Shown here: positions 17,841-27,338 of the stretch, piece by piece
How positions within the stretch are numbered: position 1 is the first letter of the stretch
Layout: each line of letters starts with the position of its first letter
Source of the DNA: Aquilutibacter rugosus
Lineage (GTDB): Bacteria; Pseudomonadota; Gammaproteobacteria; Xanthomonadales; Xanthomonadaceae
Direction: 5' to 3'
DNA length: 64,000 bases
NCBI RefSeq assembly: GCF_036541335.1
Contig: NZ_JAZHBO010000001.1
Coordinates: forward strand, 248,001 to 312,000
Notes under the pieces: generated by a model
Told to the model about the DNA's origin: nothing
The model's input: the letters and a program-made list of their open reading frames with translations, nothing else
Databases searched by the model: none
Position numbers and translations under genes: made by a program

Positions 17841-18929
17841 TTACAGCACTCCGCGCTTCATCTGGTCACGCTCGATCGATTCGAACAGGGCCTGGAAATT
17901 GCCTTCGCCAAAACCCTCATTGCCCTTGCGTTGAATGATCTCAAAGAAGATCGGACCGAAGGCGTTCTGGGTAAAGATCTGGAGCAGCTTGCGTTGCTTG
18001 GTTTCCGCGTCGGCATCAATCAGGATCTTGTTCCTGGCCAGGCGCGGCACATCCTCGCCGTGGTCAGGAATGCGCTGATCGATCACGTCGAAATACGTTT
18101 CGGGCGTGTCCAGGAACTCGATGCCCTGTTCGCGCATGGCCTCGACGGTAGAATAGATGTCGTCGGTAAAGCAGGCAATGTGCTGAATGCCCTCGCCCTT
18201 GTATGCATCGAGGTATTCATTGATCTGCGACTTGGGATCACTGGATTCGTTGAGCGGAATGCGCACAATGCCATCGGGTGCGGTCATGGCCTTGGAGATC
18301 AGGCCGGTCTTGGCACCCTTGATATCGAAGTAGCGGATCTCACGGAAGTTGAACAGGCGTTCGTAGTAATCCGACCACTTTTGCATGTTGCCGAAATACA
18401 GGTTGTGCGTAAGGTGATCGATAAAAGTCAGACCGAAGCCCTTGGGATTCTGATCGGCGCCCTGCACCGGCAGATAGTCGCCATACACATCGGAACCGCT
18501 GTCCACCAGATACAGCATGCAGTCGCCGATGCCCTTTACGACCGGCACGTTGACCGCCTTGGAATCAATCAGGTCGGCAGCGCTAAAGGTCTCGCCGCCA
18601 TTGCCCAGCACCGTGTCGCAGACCTGATCTGTCGGCACAGTAAAGCGAATCGCGAATCCGCAGGCACTCGGACCATGGGCCGCGGCAAATTGGGCTGCAA
18701 AGGATTCGGGATCGTCATTGACCAGGAAATTGACACCGTTCTGGCGATACACCGTGATCGGACGGGTCTTGTGACGCAGCACGGCGGTAAAGCCCATGTT
18801 GAGCAAGTACGTGTGCATTGCCTCCTGCTGATCCTTTGGTGCCGCAAACTCGACAAACTCAAAGCCATTAATACCCAGGGGGTTTTCGAACGTCGTGACG
18901 TTCATGCCCAAATTCGGTTGTGCCGACAT
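17841..18929 (-). CDS. hppD: 4-Hydroxyphenylpyruvate dioxygenase
   Basis: A 362-residue Fe(II) enzyme that converts 4-hydroxyphenylpyruvate to homogentisate. The start at 18929 (MSAQPNLGMNV) has a GGAG site 9 nt upstream; an ORF extension of 21 codons is ignored. Two vicinal-oxygen-chelate halves are visible: GFEFVEFAAP at the N-terminus, and in the C-terminal half the iron ligands in FIDHLTHNLYFG, GIQHIACFTDDI and PIFFEIIQRKG. hppD and hmgA form an operon for tyrosine catabolism. The 5' end lies 130 bp from thrB, which is divergent. Confidence 0.97.
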   Translation of the reverse strand: MSAQPNLGMNVTTFENPLGINGFEFVEFAAPKDQQEAMHTYLLNMGFTAVLRHKTRPITVYRQNGVNFLVNDDPESFAAQFAAAHGPSACGFAIRFTVPTDQVCDTVLGNGGETFSAADLIDSKAVNVPVVKGIGDCMLYLVDSGSDVYGDYLPVQGADQNPKGFGLTFIDHLTHNLYFGNMQKWSDYYERLFNFREIRYFDIKGAKTGLISKAMTAPDGIVRIPLNESSDPKSQINEYLDAYKGEGIQHIACFTDDIYSTVEAMREQGIEFLDTPETYFDVIDQRIPDHGEDVPRLARNKILIDADAETKQRKLLQIFTQNAFGPIFFEIIQRKGNEGFGEGNFQALFESIERDQMKRGVL

Positions 18930-19059
18930 GTTGCTGATCTCCAATGTTGGAAGCGATGCACACCATGACGCCGTGCGCAGGTTTGCAGCCATTTTCCCAT
19001 TCCCTGCCGCGAATTGCCATAATTTACAGGTCCATCACATTCTCAGCAGGTTCCAGCCG

Positions 19060-19989
19060 ATGCCATCCACTCCTCGCGCCCAGGCGTTTTCACCGGGCAG
19101 CGTCGGTAATATCGGCGTCGGATTCGATCTGTTCGGCCACACCATCGCCGCTGTACGCGACGAGGCCATCGTCACGCGAACTGAACAACCCGGCGTCCGA
19201 TTGCTCGACATTCGCGGCAGTATCGAAGGCATTGCCACCATTCCGCGGTCCACTGAAACCAACACCGCGGCGCGTGCGGTACAGGCCCTGTGCGATTCGC
19301 TGTCCTTGCCGTTCGGCTTTGAGATCGAGTTGATCAAAGGCATCCCACTCAACGCCGGTCTTGGCGGATCCGCGTCATCGGCGGTAGCGGCTCTGGTCGC
19401 AGCCAATGCCCTGCTCGACACCCCGCTCTCACGAGACGCGCTTATCCCGCTTGCCGTCGAGGGCGAGTTCGCATCGAGCCAATCCCGACAAACCGACAAC
19501 GTAGCGCCGATGCTGCTGGGCGGAGTGGTCTTTGCCTTCGAAGGCCAAGTCCAGCGCTTTGAGCTCCCCGCTACCTGGCACGCTGCCGTGGCGCGCCCTC
19601 ATATCAGCTTGCGTACGTTGGATTCGCGACAAGTTTTGCGCGAACCGTTTGGCCTGGATCTCATCACATCGCATTGCGCAAATCTGACGCGTTTTGTACT
19701 GGGCCTGGAGCGGTGCGATGCGACGCTCATTGCGGCCGGTTTGCGCGACGTGCTGGTAGAGCCGCGTCGCGCTGCATTGATTCCTAATTTCCACGCGGTG
19801 CAAGCCGCCGCATTGGAACATGGCGCACTCGGTTGCTCGATTTCCGGCGCCGGTCCCAGCGTCTTTGCCTGGTTTACCGATGCCGATCGTGCACACGCGG
19901 CGGCCTCTGCGATGGCCGGTGAATTTACAGTGCCCAGCGATACCTTCGTCACCCCGATCAACGGGATCCGTGCGGAACGGATCGATTAA
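19060..19989 (+). CDS. thrB: Homoserine kinase
   Basis: A 309-residue GHMP kinase that phosphorylates homoserine on the threonine branch. The start at 19060 gives MPSTPRAQAF, followed by SPGSVGNIGVGFDLFG as in ThrB; upstream in-frame ATGs would only add low-quality sequence. The ATP loop is PLNAGLGGSASSAVAAL near 92-108, and the third GHMP motif is GCSISGAGPSVFAW. It is away from homoserine dehydrogenase at 5.4 kb and from any thrA or thrC in the window. Confidence 0.95.
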   Translation: MPSTPRAQAFSPGSVGNIGVGFDLFGHTIAAVRDEAIVTRTEQPGVRLLDIRGSIEGIATIPRSTETNTAARAVQALCDSLSLPFGFEIELIKGIPLNAGLGGSASSAVAALVAANALLDTPLSRDALIPLAVEGEFASSQSRQTDNVAPMLLGGVVFAFEGQVQRFELPATWHAAVARPHISLRTLDSRQVLREPFGLDLITSHCANLTRFVLGLERCDATLIAAGLRDVLVEPRRAALIPNFHAVQAAALEHGALGCSISGAGPSVFAWFTDADRAHAAASAMAGEFTVPSDTFVTPINGIRAERID

Positions 19990-20000
19990 GTGACAAGCAT

Positions 20001-20026
20001 AAAAAAGCCCCCGCAAATGCGGGGGC
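20001..20026 (-). terminator. Intrinsic terminator of the POT transporter gene
   Basis: A perfect 8-bp GC stem (gcccccgc, loop aaat, gcgggggc) is followed on the minus strand by six T residues. It sits 15 nt after the transporter stop and 17 nt after the convergent thrB stop. Without a T-tract on the plus strand it serves thrB less well. Confidence 0.88.
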
Positions 20027-20041
20027 CCTCTGTCAGAGGTC

Positions 20042-21547
20042 TTACTTAACGCCGTGCATCAGCTTTTGAATCAGCGGAGCGATCAGCACCAGCAAGAGGC
20101 CGCAGCCCACAAGAATGTAGAAGCCTTGGGTGTAACCCGACAGTGCCGAAGCCGCGGTCATACCGGTTTCACCCGAGACGCCCGAAGCGAACAGACCGGC
20201 CAGATTGTTACCGATACCTGTGGACAGGAACCAGCCGCCCATGCCCAGACCGACCAGGCGGGCCGGAGCGAGCTTGGTCACCATGGACAGGCCGATCGGC
20301 GACAGACACAGCTCACCCATCGTCTGGATCACGTAGACCGCAACCAGCGTCCACAGCGGGATCATGTTCTTGTCGTCAAGCAGGTTGGTCAGCGCGAACA
20401 TCAGCACAGCGAAGGCCACACCGTTAAAGATCAGGCCCAGACCGAACTTGCGCGGAATCGACGGATTGGCGCGACCAAGGCGAATCCACAGCCAGGCAAA
20501 TAGTGGTGCCAGCAGGATGATGGCGATGGCGTTGATTGACTGGAACCATTCGATCGGGAACGTGAAGCTGCCGATTTGCTTATTGACGATCTTTTCGGCG
20601 AGGAAGGTGAACGAGGCACCGGCCTGCTCAAAGAACATCCAGAACATGATGTTGAAGGCGAAGATGATCAGCATCGCGATCACCATGTCGCGCGCCACTT
20701 TACCGACACGGAAGCCTTCGACCAGCAGTGCGATACACAGCAGGGCAAACAGCGGGAACAGAACGAAGCGCTGCAGATCCGTAGCGTCAATGGTCAGCAG
20801 GAAGTAGATCACCGGAATCGCAACGGCGAGACCCAGGATGACCAGCAACAGGCGCATCGTCTGATTGCCCTCTGCCGGCGGCAGACCGACGGTCTTGAGT
20901 TGAGCCTTACCGAACCAGAACCACACCAGACTGATCAGCATGCCGACGCCCGAAGCAATAAACACGGCCTGATAATCAGGCAGAGTTTGCTGACCGAAGA
21001 CAGTGCGTGCCAGGAAACCGGTCAGGATCGGCGCCACAAAGGCACCGGCATTGATGCCCATATAGAAAATGGTGAAGGCAGAGTCGCGGCGCTCATCGCC
21101 CTGCGCATACAGCTTGCCGACCATGGTCGAGATGTTGGGCTTGAACAGACCGTTACCCGCGACGATGGTGGCCAAGCCGAGCTTGAACATATCGAGTTGC
21201 GGCAACGCGACCATGAATAGGCCCGCGGCCATGACGACCGCGCCGAGCATGATGGATCGCTGATAGCCGATGACACGGTCAGCGACATAACCGCCGAATA
21301 CGGCAACGGCATAGACCAGGGCCAGATAGGCACCGTAGATCTTCGAGGCTTCGGCCTCACCCATTCCCTGGTTGGCAAACTGGGCAACGATATAGAGCAC
21401 CAGGGCCCAACGCATCCCGTAGAACGCAAAGCGTTCCCAGAATTCCGTCATGAACAGCATCCACAACGGCTTGGGATGTCCGCCTATCTGGGCAAACTCG
21501 GGTAGTGGCTGACGGGCTGCGCCCGGAAGTTCTGCGGCTCCGCTCAT
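20042..21547 (-). CDS. POT/PTR-family proton-coupled peptide transporter
   Basis: A 501-residue major-facilitator membrane protein with about 14 hydrophobic segments. The proton-coupling motif is TEFWERFAFYGMR near 34-46 (ExxERFxYY type), and GYVADRVIGYQR (about 81-92) is the loop 2-3 signature. POT carriers import di- and tripeptides, which fits the surrounding amino-acid catabolic genes. A strong AGAGGA site precedes the ATG, and an intrinsic terminator follows the stop. Confidence 0.94.
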   Translation of the reverse strand: MSGAAELPGAARQPLPEFAQIGGHPKPLWMLFMTEFWERFAFYGMRWALVLYIVAQFANQGMGEAEASKIYGAYLALVYAVAVFGGYVADRVIGYQRSIMLGAVVMAAGLFMVALPQLDMFKLGLATIVAGNGLFKPNISTMVGKLYAQGDERRDSAFTIFYMGINAGAFVAPILTGFLARTVFGQQTLPDYQAVFIASGVGMLISLVWFWFGKAQLKTVGLPPAEGNQTMRLLLVILGLAVAIPVIYFLLTIDATDLQRFVLFPLFALLCIALLVEGFRVGKVARDMVIAMLIIFAFNIMFWMFFEQAGASFTFLAEKIVNKQIGSFTFPIEWFQSINAIAIILLAPLFAWLWIRLGRANPSIPRKFGLGLIFNGVAFAVLMFALTNLLDDKNMIPLWTLVAVYVIQTMGELCLSPIGLSMVTKLAPARLVGLGMGGWFLSTGIGNNLAGLFASGVSGETGMTAASALSGYTQGFYILVGCGLLLVLIAPLIQKLMHGVK

Positions 21548-21678
21548 GCGGTTTCCTCTTATTTAAGATGGGATGAGCCCACGCACCGTGCGCGGGCAAT
21601 GCTTGAGAATCGCCGAAAAACAGCTATCGCGTCAACTTTTCGTAAATGCTGCAGTGCATCAAGCACCGTGTTGGTTAC

Positions 21679-22548
21679 TCAGTACGAGCCCGTATTGGGG
21701 CCGATCTGGGTCCGCACTTCGAACAGCTCAGGGAAGAAGGTCAGCTCCAGTGCCTGTTTCAGAAATCCGACGCCGCTGGACCCACCGGTACCGCGCTTAA
21801 AGCCGATGATCCGCATCACGGTGCGCATGTGACGGAATCGCCACAGCTGGAACTGCGTCTCGATGTCGACCAGGTCTTCGCACAGTGAATACTCGCGCCA
21901 ATAGGTGTCGGTGTCCTCGTAAATGCGCTCAAAAATGGGCACCAGTTCGGGATCATTGACGTGCGGCTTGGAGAAATCGCGTGCGATGGCATGCGCGGGC
22001 ACCGGATGGCCGAAGCGTGCCAGATACTGCAAAAACAGTTCGTACAGACTCGGGGCATCGAGCAGGGCCTTCAGCGTGGTCTGAATGTCAGGGTCGTGCG
22101 CAAAGACCTTGAGCATCGCGTCATTCTTGTTGCCGAGCAGGAACTCGATGCCGCGATACTGATACGACTGAAACCCTGAGGCGGGGCCCAGAAATTCGCG
22201 GAATTCCATGTATTCCGAAGGCGTCAGCGTCTCGAGCACCGACCATTGTTCGGTCAGTAGCCGCAGCGTCACCTTGACGCGAGCCAGCACTTTACGGGTG
22301 CGCCAGACTTCATCGCGCTTGAGATATTCGCCGGCGGCGGCGAGCTCGTGCAGAATCAGCCTGAGCCACAATTCGGAGGTCTGGTGCTGGATGATAAACA
22401 GCATCTCGTCGTGCTGCGGCGGTTGCGATCGGCGCTGCTGGGCATTCAGAACTTTGTCGAGCTGCAGATAGCCCGCATAGGTCATGCGCCCGTGCAGGTC
22501 CGTATGGATTTCCTTTTCCAACTCACGCTGGTTGTTCTCGACGCTCAT
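21679..22548 (-). CDS. kynA: Tryptophan 2,3-dioxygenase
   Basis: A 289-residue haem enzyme that opens the indole ring to N-formylkynurenine, the first step of tryptophan degradation. The start at MSVENNQRE is chosen over one 13 codons upstream because it gives the usual length. Family marks are TYAGYLQLDKVLNAQ, DEMLFIIQHQTSELWLRL, a GFQSYQYRGIEFLLGNK stretch and the C-terminal RHMRTVMRIIGFKRGTGGSSGV, which holds the haem-proximal His and substrate-contacting residues. Kynurenine-pathway partners are not in this window. Confidence 0.96.
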   Translation of the reverse strand: MSVENNQRELEKEIHTDLHGRMTYAGYLQLDKVLNAQQRRSQPPQHDEMLFIIQHQTSELWLRLILHELAAAGEYLKRDEVWRTRKVLARVKVTLRLLTEQWSVLETLTPSEYMEFREFLGPASGFQSYQYRGIEFLLGNKNDAMLKVFAHDPDIQTTLKALLDAPSLYELFLQYLARFGHPVPAHAIARDFSKPHVNDPELVPIFERIYEDTDTYWREYSLCEDLVDIETQFQLWRFRHMRTVMRIIGFKRGTGGSSGVGFLKQALELTFFPELFEVRTQIGPNTGSY

Positions 22549-22646
22549 GCAGCACTCCGGTTGATCGCCCCAAGGATACCGCAGCACTCTTCGGTGAACG
22601 TACGCAATTCGTTATGATGAAGGCTGTTCCCGCACCGGAAGTACGC

Positions 22647-23720
22647 ATGAAACTGGCGGCATCGCTTGAAATCCCCTACTTTCAGTTCCTGGATCCCGAT
22701 GGGCAGTTGAGCGCTGATGCGCCGGCCGATCTCGCCGATCCGTCGTTCCTTCTCTCCTACTTCCGCAAAATGGTCGCCTGTCGGGCCTTCGACACCAAGG
22801 CCATTGCGTTGCAGCGCACCGGCAAATTGGGCACCTATGCCTCCTCGCTCGGACACGAAGCCACACATGTCGGCATGGGCGCTTTTTTGCAGGATGAGGA
22901 TTGCTTTGCGCCGTCGTATCGCGAGCATGGCACCTTGTTCGAGCGCGGCGTGCAGGCTCGCGAGATTCTGCTGTACTGGGGTGGTGATGAACGCGGTAGT
23001 GATTTTGCGCATGCCCGTCATGACTTCCCGATGTGTGTGCCGATTTCCACGCAAATGCTGCATGCCGCCGGTGTCGCCTTGTCGTACAAGCTGCGCGGTA
23101 TGCCGCAAGTGGCGATGAGCTCGTGCGGCGATGGCGGTTCGTCCAAGACTGACTTTTATGCCGCAGTGAATTCCGCCGGTGCCTACAAGCTGCCGCTGGT
23201 GCTGTGCATCGTCAATAACGGTTGGGCCATCTCGGTACCGCGCTCTGCACAGACCGGTGCGGGCACGCTGGCGCAAAAGGGTCTGGCCGGCGGTCTGTAT
23301 TCTGCGCAAGTGGACGGCAATGATCTGATTGCCGTGCTGTACGCATGTCGTGAGGCAATTGATCGGGCCCGTCGTGGCGAAGGCGCTACCTTGCTCGAGT
23401 TCATGACCTATCGTCTGCACGATCACACGACCGCCGACGATGCACGTCGTTATCGCGCCGCCGAGGAAGTCGAAGCCGCCTGGAAGGTCGAGCCCTTTAT
23501 TCGCCTTCGTAAGTATCTGACCGCCAACGGACTGTGGTCCGATGAGCAGGAACAGGAACTGATTGCGCAAACCAACGAATGGGTCGCCGCAGAAATCGAT
23601 GCGTATCTGCAAACACCGATGCCGCCGGTTTCCGCTATGTTTGATTATCTGTACGGCGACATGCCGAGCGAGGTCCTCGAACAACGCGAGTTGGCCATGC
23701 AGCGGGAGGGCCAGGCATGA
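22647..23720 (+). CDS. 2-Oxoacid dehydrogenase E1 alpha subunit (branched-chain type)
   Basis: The 357-residue alpha half of a heterotetrameric thiamine-diphosphate E1. The ThDP motif GDGGSSKTDFYAAVNSAGA ends in NN (VNN), and the phosphorylation-loop-like YRLHDHTTADDA segment is near 265-276. The ATG at 22647 has a GGAAG site at good spacing; two earlier ATGs at 22614 and 22617 have none. With its E1 beta and E2 neighbours it most likely decarboxylates branched-chain 2-oxoacids, because a separate complete aceE/aceF pyruvate system exists here. A second pyruvate dehydrogenase cannot be excluded. Confidence 0.9.
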   Translation: MKLAASLEIPYFQFLDPDGQLSADAPADLADPSFLLSYFRKMVACRAFDTKAIALQRTGKLGTYASSLGHEATHVGMGAFLQDEDCFAPSYREHGTLFERGVQAREILLYWGGDERGSDFAHARHDFPMCVPISTQMLHAAGVALSYKLRGMPQVAMSSCGDGGSSKTDFYAAVNSAGAYKLPLVLCIVNNGWAISVPRSAQTGAGTLAQKGLAGGLYSAQVDGNDLIAVLYACREAIDRARRGEGATLLEFMTYRLHDHTTADDARRYRAAEEVEAAWKVEPFIRLRKYLTANGLWSDEQEQELIAQTNEWVAAEIDAYLQTPMPPVSAMFDYLYGDMPSEVLEQRELAMQREGQA

Positions 23721-24706
23721 GCGCCGCGCCCATCACTCTGATCGAGGCCATCACTCAAGCCCTGGCCTATGAAATGCGCAACGACGAACGCGTTCTGGTT
23801 CTAGGCGAAGACGTCGGCGTCAATGGCGGTGTGTTCCGCGCCACTGCAGGTCTGCATCAGGAATTCGGTTCCGAACGCGTGCTCGATACGCCGCTCGATG
23901 AAACCACCATTGCCGGGCTGACTGTGGGCTTGGCTGCTGCCGGCATGCGCCCGGTCGCCGAAGCGCAGTTCGATGGCTTTGTATACCCCATGGTCGATCA
24001 CATCGTCTGTCACGGTGCGCGCCTGCGCAATCGGACGCGTGGCCGTCTGCATGTACCAATGGTGCTGCGCGTACCGTGGGGTGGCGGCATTCGTGCACCG
24101 GAGCATCACTCCGAGGCCAACGAATCCACTTTCACCAACGTGCCCGGGATCCGCGTCGTGCTGCCTTCGTCGCCGCAACGCGCCTACGGCTTGCTGCTCG
24201 CCGCCATCCGCGATCCCGATCCGGTGATTTACTTCGAACCCAAGCGCATCTATCGCCAATACAAGGAACTGGTTCCTGACGATGGCGAGGCCTTGCCGCT
24301 CGATGTGTGCTTTGTTCTTCGCGACGGCACCGATGTCACTCTGGTGACCTGGGGCGCTCAAGTTAAGGAATGTCTCGAAGCTGCTGAGGCATTGGCACAG
24401 GAAGGCATCAGCGCCGAAGTCATTGACGTAGCGACTTTGCGTCCGCTGGATTTCGACACGATTGCCGAATCGGTCTCGCGTACCGGTCGTTGCGTGATCG
24501 TGCACGAAGCGCCGCGCACGGCAGGCTTCGGTGCAGAAATTGCCGCGCGTCTGGCTGAATCCTGCCTGCTTGATCTCAAGGCACCGGTCATCCGCGTCAC
24601 GGGATATGACACCCACATCCCGCTATTCAAACTCGAAAACGCCTACATTCCCAGCGTTGCCAGCATCGTCACCGCTGCACGCCGCTGCATGGCCGAAAGC
24701 ATTTAA
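23717..24706 (+). CDS. 2-Oxoacid dehydrogenase E1 beta subunit
   Basis: A 329-residue transketolase-like subunit that overlaps the alpha gene by 4 bp (ATGA). It shows LGEDVGVNGGVFRATAGL near 35-52, DTPLDETTIAGLTVGLAAAGMRPVAEAQF in the middle and the C-terminal transketolase domain with IDVATLRPLD. The alpha2beta2 E1 needs equal subunit amounts, which the start-stop overlap would secure. The gene order E1 alpha, E1 beta, E2 is standard for branched-chain 2-oxoacid dehydrogenases. Confidence 0.93.
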   Translation: MSAAPITLIEAITQALAYEMRNDERVLVLGEDVGVNGGVFRATAGLHQEFGSERVLDTPLDETTIAGLTVGLAAAGMRPVAEAQFDGFVYPMVDHIVCHGARLRNRTRGRLHVPMVLRVPWGGGIRAPEHHSEANESTFTNVPGIRVVLPSSPQRAYGLLLAAIRDPDPVIYFEPKRIYRQYKELVPDDGEALPLDVCFVLRDGTDVTLVTWGAQVKECLEAAEALAQEGISAEVIDVATLRPLDFDTIAESVSRTGRCVIVHEAPRTAGFGAEIAARLAESCLLDLKAPVIRVTGYDTHIPLFKLENAYIPSVASIVTAARRCMAESI

Positions 24707-24717
24707 GGAACCTTTGC

Positions 24718-26133
24718 ATGTCCGATATCCGTGAATTCCGTTTGCCAGACCTTGGCGAAGGCTTGCCCGATGCCACCGTGGTCGAATGGCATGTAAAGGT
24801 CGGCGAGAGCGTCATGCTCGATGACAACCTCGTCTCCATGGAAACGGCCAAGGCCATCGTCGATGTGCCCTCGCCGTTCTCCGGCAAGCTGGTTTCGGTT
24901 GCCGGCGATTCGGGCGCCATCGTGATTACTGGCTCGGTGCTGGCTTCGTTTGAGATTGACGCGAGCATGCCGCAACGCGCCGAATCCAACGTGCCTACGC
25001 ATCATGGCCATGCGCCGGCTCCGACGCCGGCCGCGCCGCCCGCGGCGGAACCTGTGCCCGCCTCCATCCCGGAACCTGCCGCTACCGATGCATCCGAAGC
25101 GGCCGAGCCTGCAGATGCAGGCACGGTGGTTGGCGCCATGCAGTCCTCCGATGCCGTGCGCAGCGAGCAGGCCGTGACCGTCGGTGGCGTCAAGGCGATG
25201 CCGGCCGTGCGCGCTCTGGCACGTAAGCTACGCGTGGATCTGACGCAAGTGAGCGGAACCGGCGCCGACGGGCTCATCACGCTTAAGGACGTGCAGAGCT
25301 TCTCCGCCATGCCAATGGCCACGCGTGCGCAAGTCCTGCCGCCACCGGCAGCGCGTGTCGACTCGCCCGCACCCGCTGCCGCAATTGCATCCGCAGCGAT
25401 TTCGGCGGCAACAGCCACAGCAAGCGCCGAGCGCACCGCATTGAGCGCTGCCGGCAAGGCCATGCGTACGCAGCCACCGAGTGCAACGCCGCAGCTTGGC
25501 CAACCCACACCGCTGACCGGCGTTCGCCGCAACATGGCCCGCGTCATGGCCGATGCGCATCAGCAAGTCGTGCTGACCACCATCGTCGACGATGCGGACA
25601 TCCACAACTGGCTGGGCAAGCAGGACATCACCGCGCGTCTGGTTCGTGCTCTGGTGACCGCCTGCCGCGAAGAGCCCGCACTCAATGCCTGGTTCGATGG
25701 CGACAACCTCACTCGCACCCTGCATCCGCAAGTGGATCTGGGCATTGCCGTCGATTCACCCGACGGCCTGTTCGTGCCGGTGCTGCGCGATGCACAGCTG
25801 CAGTCCCCCGATGCGATCAAACATGGCATCAAGCGCCTGCGCGAAGACGTGATGGATCGCAGCATCAGCGGCGACCTGCTCAAAGGTGCCACGATCAGTC
25901 TGTCCAACTTCGGCAAGTTCGCCGGTCGTTACGCCACGCCGATTGTGGTGCCGCCAATGGTGGCCATCGTCGGTGCCGGCAAGGTCTCGCACGATGTGGT
26001 CGCCGTGATCGGTGGCATCGAAGTCCATCGTCGCATTCCCTTGTCCCTGAGTTTTGATCATCGCGCCTGCACCGGCGGTGAGGCGGCGCGCTTCCTGCAT
26101 GCCATGATCCGGGATCTGCAGGCGCCGCAATAA
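24718..26133 (+). CDS. 2-Oxoacid dehydrogenase E2 acyltransferase
   Basis: A 471-residue E2 with one lipoyl domain (Lys45 in METAKAIVDV), a long Ala/Pro linker, a subunit-binding domain (VRALARKLRVDLTQVSGTG, about 160-190), a second Ala-rich linker and the catalytic domain. The catalytic His448 is present, but the usual HxxxDG reads HRACTG, with Thr452 in place of Asp. The ETAKA (not ESDKA) lipoyl context is typical of branched-chain or 2-oxoglutarate-like E2s rather than AceF. No E3 gene follows, so E3 is probably supplied by lpdA. Confidence 0.92.
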   Translation: MSDIREFRLPDLGEGLPDATVVEWHVKVGESVMLDDNLVSMETAKAIVDVPSPFSGKLVSVAGDSGAIVITGSVLASFEIDASMPQRAESNVPTHHGHAPAPTPAAPPAAEPVPASIPEPAATDASEAAEPADAGTVVGAMQSSDAVRSEQAVTVGGVKAMPAVRALARKLRVDLTQVSGTGADGLITLKDVQSFSAMPMATRAQVLPPPAARVDSPAPAAAIASAAISAATATASAERTALSAAGKAMRTQPPSATPQLGQPTPLTGVRRNMARVMADAHQQVVLTTIVDDADIHNWLGKQDITARLVRALVTACREEPALNAWFDGDNLTRTLHPQVDLGIAVDSPDGLFVPVLRDAQLQSPDAIKHGIKRLREDVMDRSISGDLLKGATISLSNFGKFAGRYATPIVVPPMVAIVGAGKVSHDVVAVIGGIEVHRRIPLSLSFDHRACTGGEAARFLHAMIRDLQAPQ

Positions 26134-26138
26134 GATCC

Positions 26139-27338
26139 ATGAGTTCGCCGGAGTTCCAGTACGACGTCATCGTGATCGGCGGTGGCGCCGCGGGCCTGTT
26201 CTGCGCTGCGCAAGCCGGGCAACGCGGTTTGCGCGCCATCGTACTCGAGCACTCGAACAAGGTCGGTAAAAAGATCCTGATGTCCGGTGGAGGTCGCTGC
26301 AACTTCACCAACACCGGCGCATCGCCCGCGAATTACATCGGCGCCAATAAACACTTCCACAAATCGGCGCTGGCCCGTTATACGCCGTGGCATTTTATTG
26401 AGCTGGTGAGTCAGCACGGCATCGCGTATCACGAGAAAGAGCTGGGCCAACTGTTCTGCGACGAGTCCAGCAAACTCATCGTCGCGATGCTGTTGAGCGA
26501 ATGCGAAAAAGGCGGCGTGCCGATTCGCACGCACTGTGCCGTGAACGACGTGACGCACGACAGCAACGGTTTCACGGTGCGCACATCGCAGGGTGATTTC
26601 CGCGCGCCGCAACTGGTCTGCGCAACCGGTGGTCTGTCGATTCCGAGCATGGGGGCTAGCGGTTTCGGTTATCAGCTGGCAACGCAGTTCGGTCATGCGC
26701 TACAGCCACGTCGCGCGGGTCTGGTGCCACTGACGCTGTCCGGTCTGCCGCTGCAACAGTTCGAAGGCCTGGCCGGCGTTGCCCTCCCCGTCGAGGCCAG
26801 GGCTAACAATGTGTCGTTCACCAACGCCATGCTAATTACACATCGCGGCGTGAGTGGCCCCTCGATATTGCAGATCAGCAACTACTGGCAACCCGGCGAT
26901 GCATTGACCTTGGATTTACTGCCGGGCCAGGATGCGCAAGCCCTGCTGCAAACGGCACGAGAACAGCAGCTCAATGCCGAACTGCGCACGGTACTGTCGC
27001 AATGGCTGCCGGCACGTCTCGCGGTGCGCCTGTGCGAACTGCACTTCGGGCAAAAACCGATGCGCCAGTTGCAGCATGCGGACTACACCAGGATTGCAAA
27101 CCATCTGCATGCCTACCCGCTCATCGCCAGCGGTACCGAAGGCTATCGCACCGCCGAAGTCACCCTAGGTGGCGTGGATACCGATTCGGTGTCGTCGCAA
27201 ACGATGATGTCCAACCACATCGAAGGACTGTACTTTATCGGCGAGGTCCTGGATGTGACGGGATGGCTAGGCGGCTATAACTTTCAGTGGGCTTGGGCCA
27301 GTGCCCATGCCGCCGCCAGCGCACTCAGCCCGGCCTGA
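26139..27338 (+). CDS. YhiN/HI0933-family FAD flavoprotein
   Basis: A 399-residue oxidoreductase of unknown substrate. The dinucleotide-binding VIGGGAAGLFCAAQAG lies at 12-27, then the signature GKKILMSGGGRCNFTN near 43-58, and the C-terminal GEVLDVTGWLGGYNFQWAWASA that closes the FAD site. Members are often annotated as NAD(P)/FAD-dependent oxidoreductase or aminoacetone oxidase. It follows the E2 gene by 5 nt. Its last 55 bp overlap the convergent trpS gene. Confidence 0.9.
   Translation: MSSPEFQYDVIVIGGGAAGLFCAAQAGQRGLRAIVLEHSNKVGKKILMSGGGRCNFTNTGASPANYIGANKHFHKSALARYTPWHFIELVSQHGIAYHEKELGQLFCDESSKLIVAMLLSECEKGGVPIRTHCAVNDVTHDSNGFTVRTSQGDFRAPQLVCATGGLSIPSMGASGFGYQLATQFGHALQPRRAGLVPLTLSGLPLQQFEGLAGVALPVEARANNVSFTNAMLITHRGVSGPSILQISNYWQPGDALTLDLLPGQDAQALLQTAREQQLNAELRTVLSQWLPARLAVRLCELHFGQKPMRQLQHADYTRIANHLHAYPLIASGTEGYRTAEVTLGGVDTDSVSSQTMMSNHIEGLYFIGEVLDVTGWLGGYNFQWAWASAHAAASALSPA

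Noticed and set aside
17319..18968. A 549-codon open frame opposite hmgA and hppD
   Set aside because: It is antisense to two well-supported enzymes and crosses their junction. The product has no recognisable domain.
27284..27338. A frameshift or misassembly explaining the 55-bp overlap of trpS and the flavoprotein gene
   Set aside because: Both reading frames stay open with sensible C-terminal sequence and end at normal stop codons, so a true convergent overlap is simpler.
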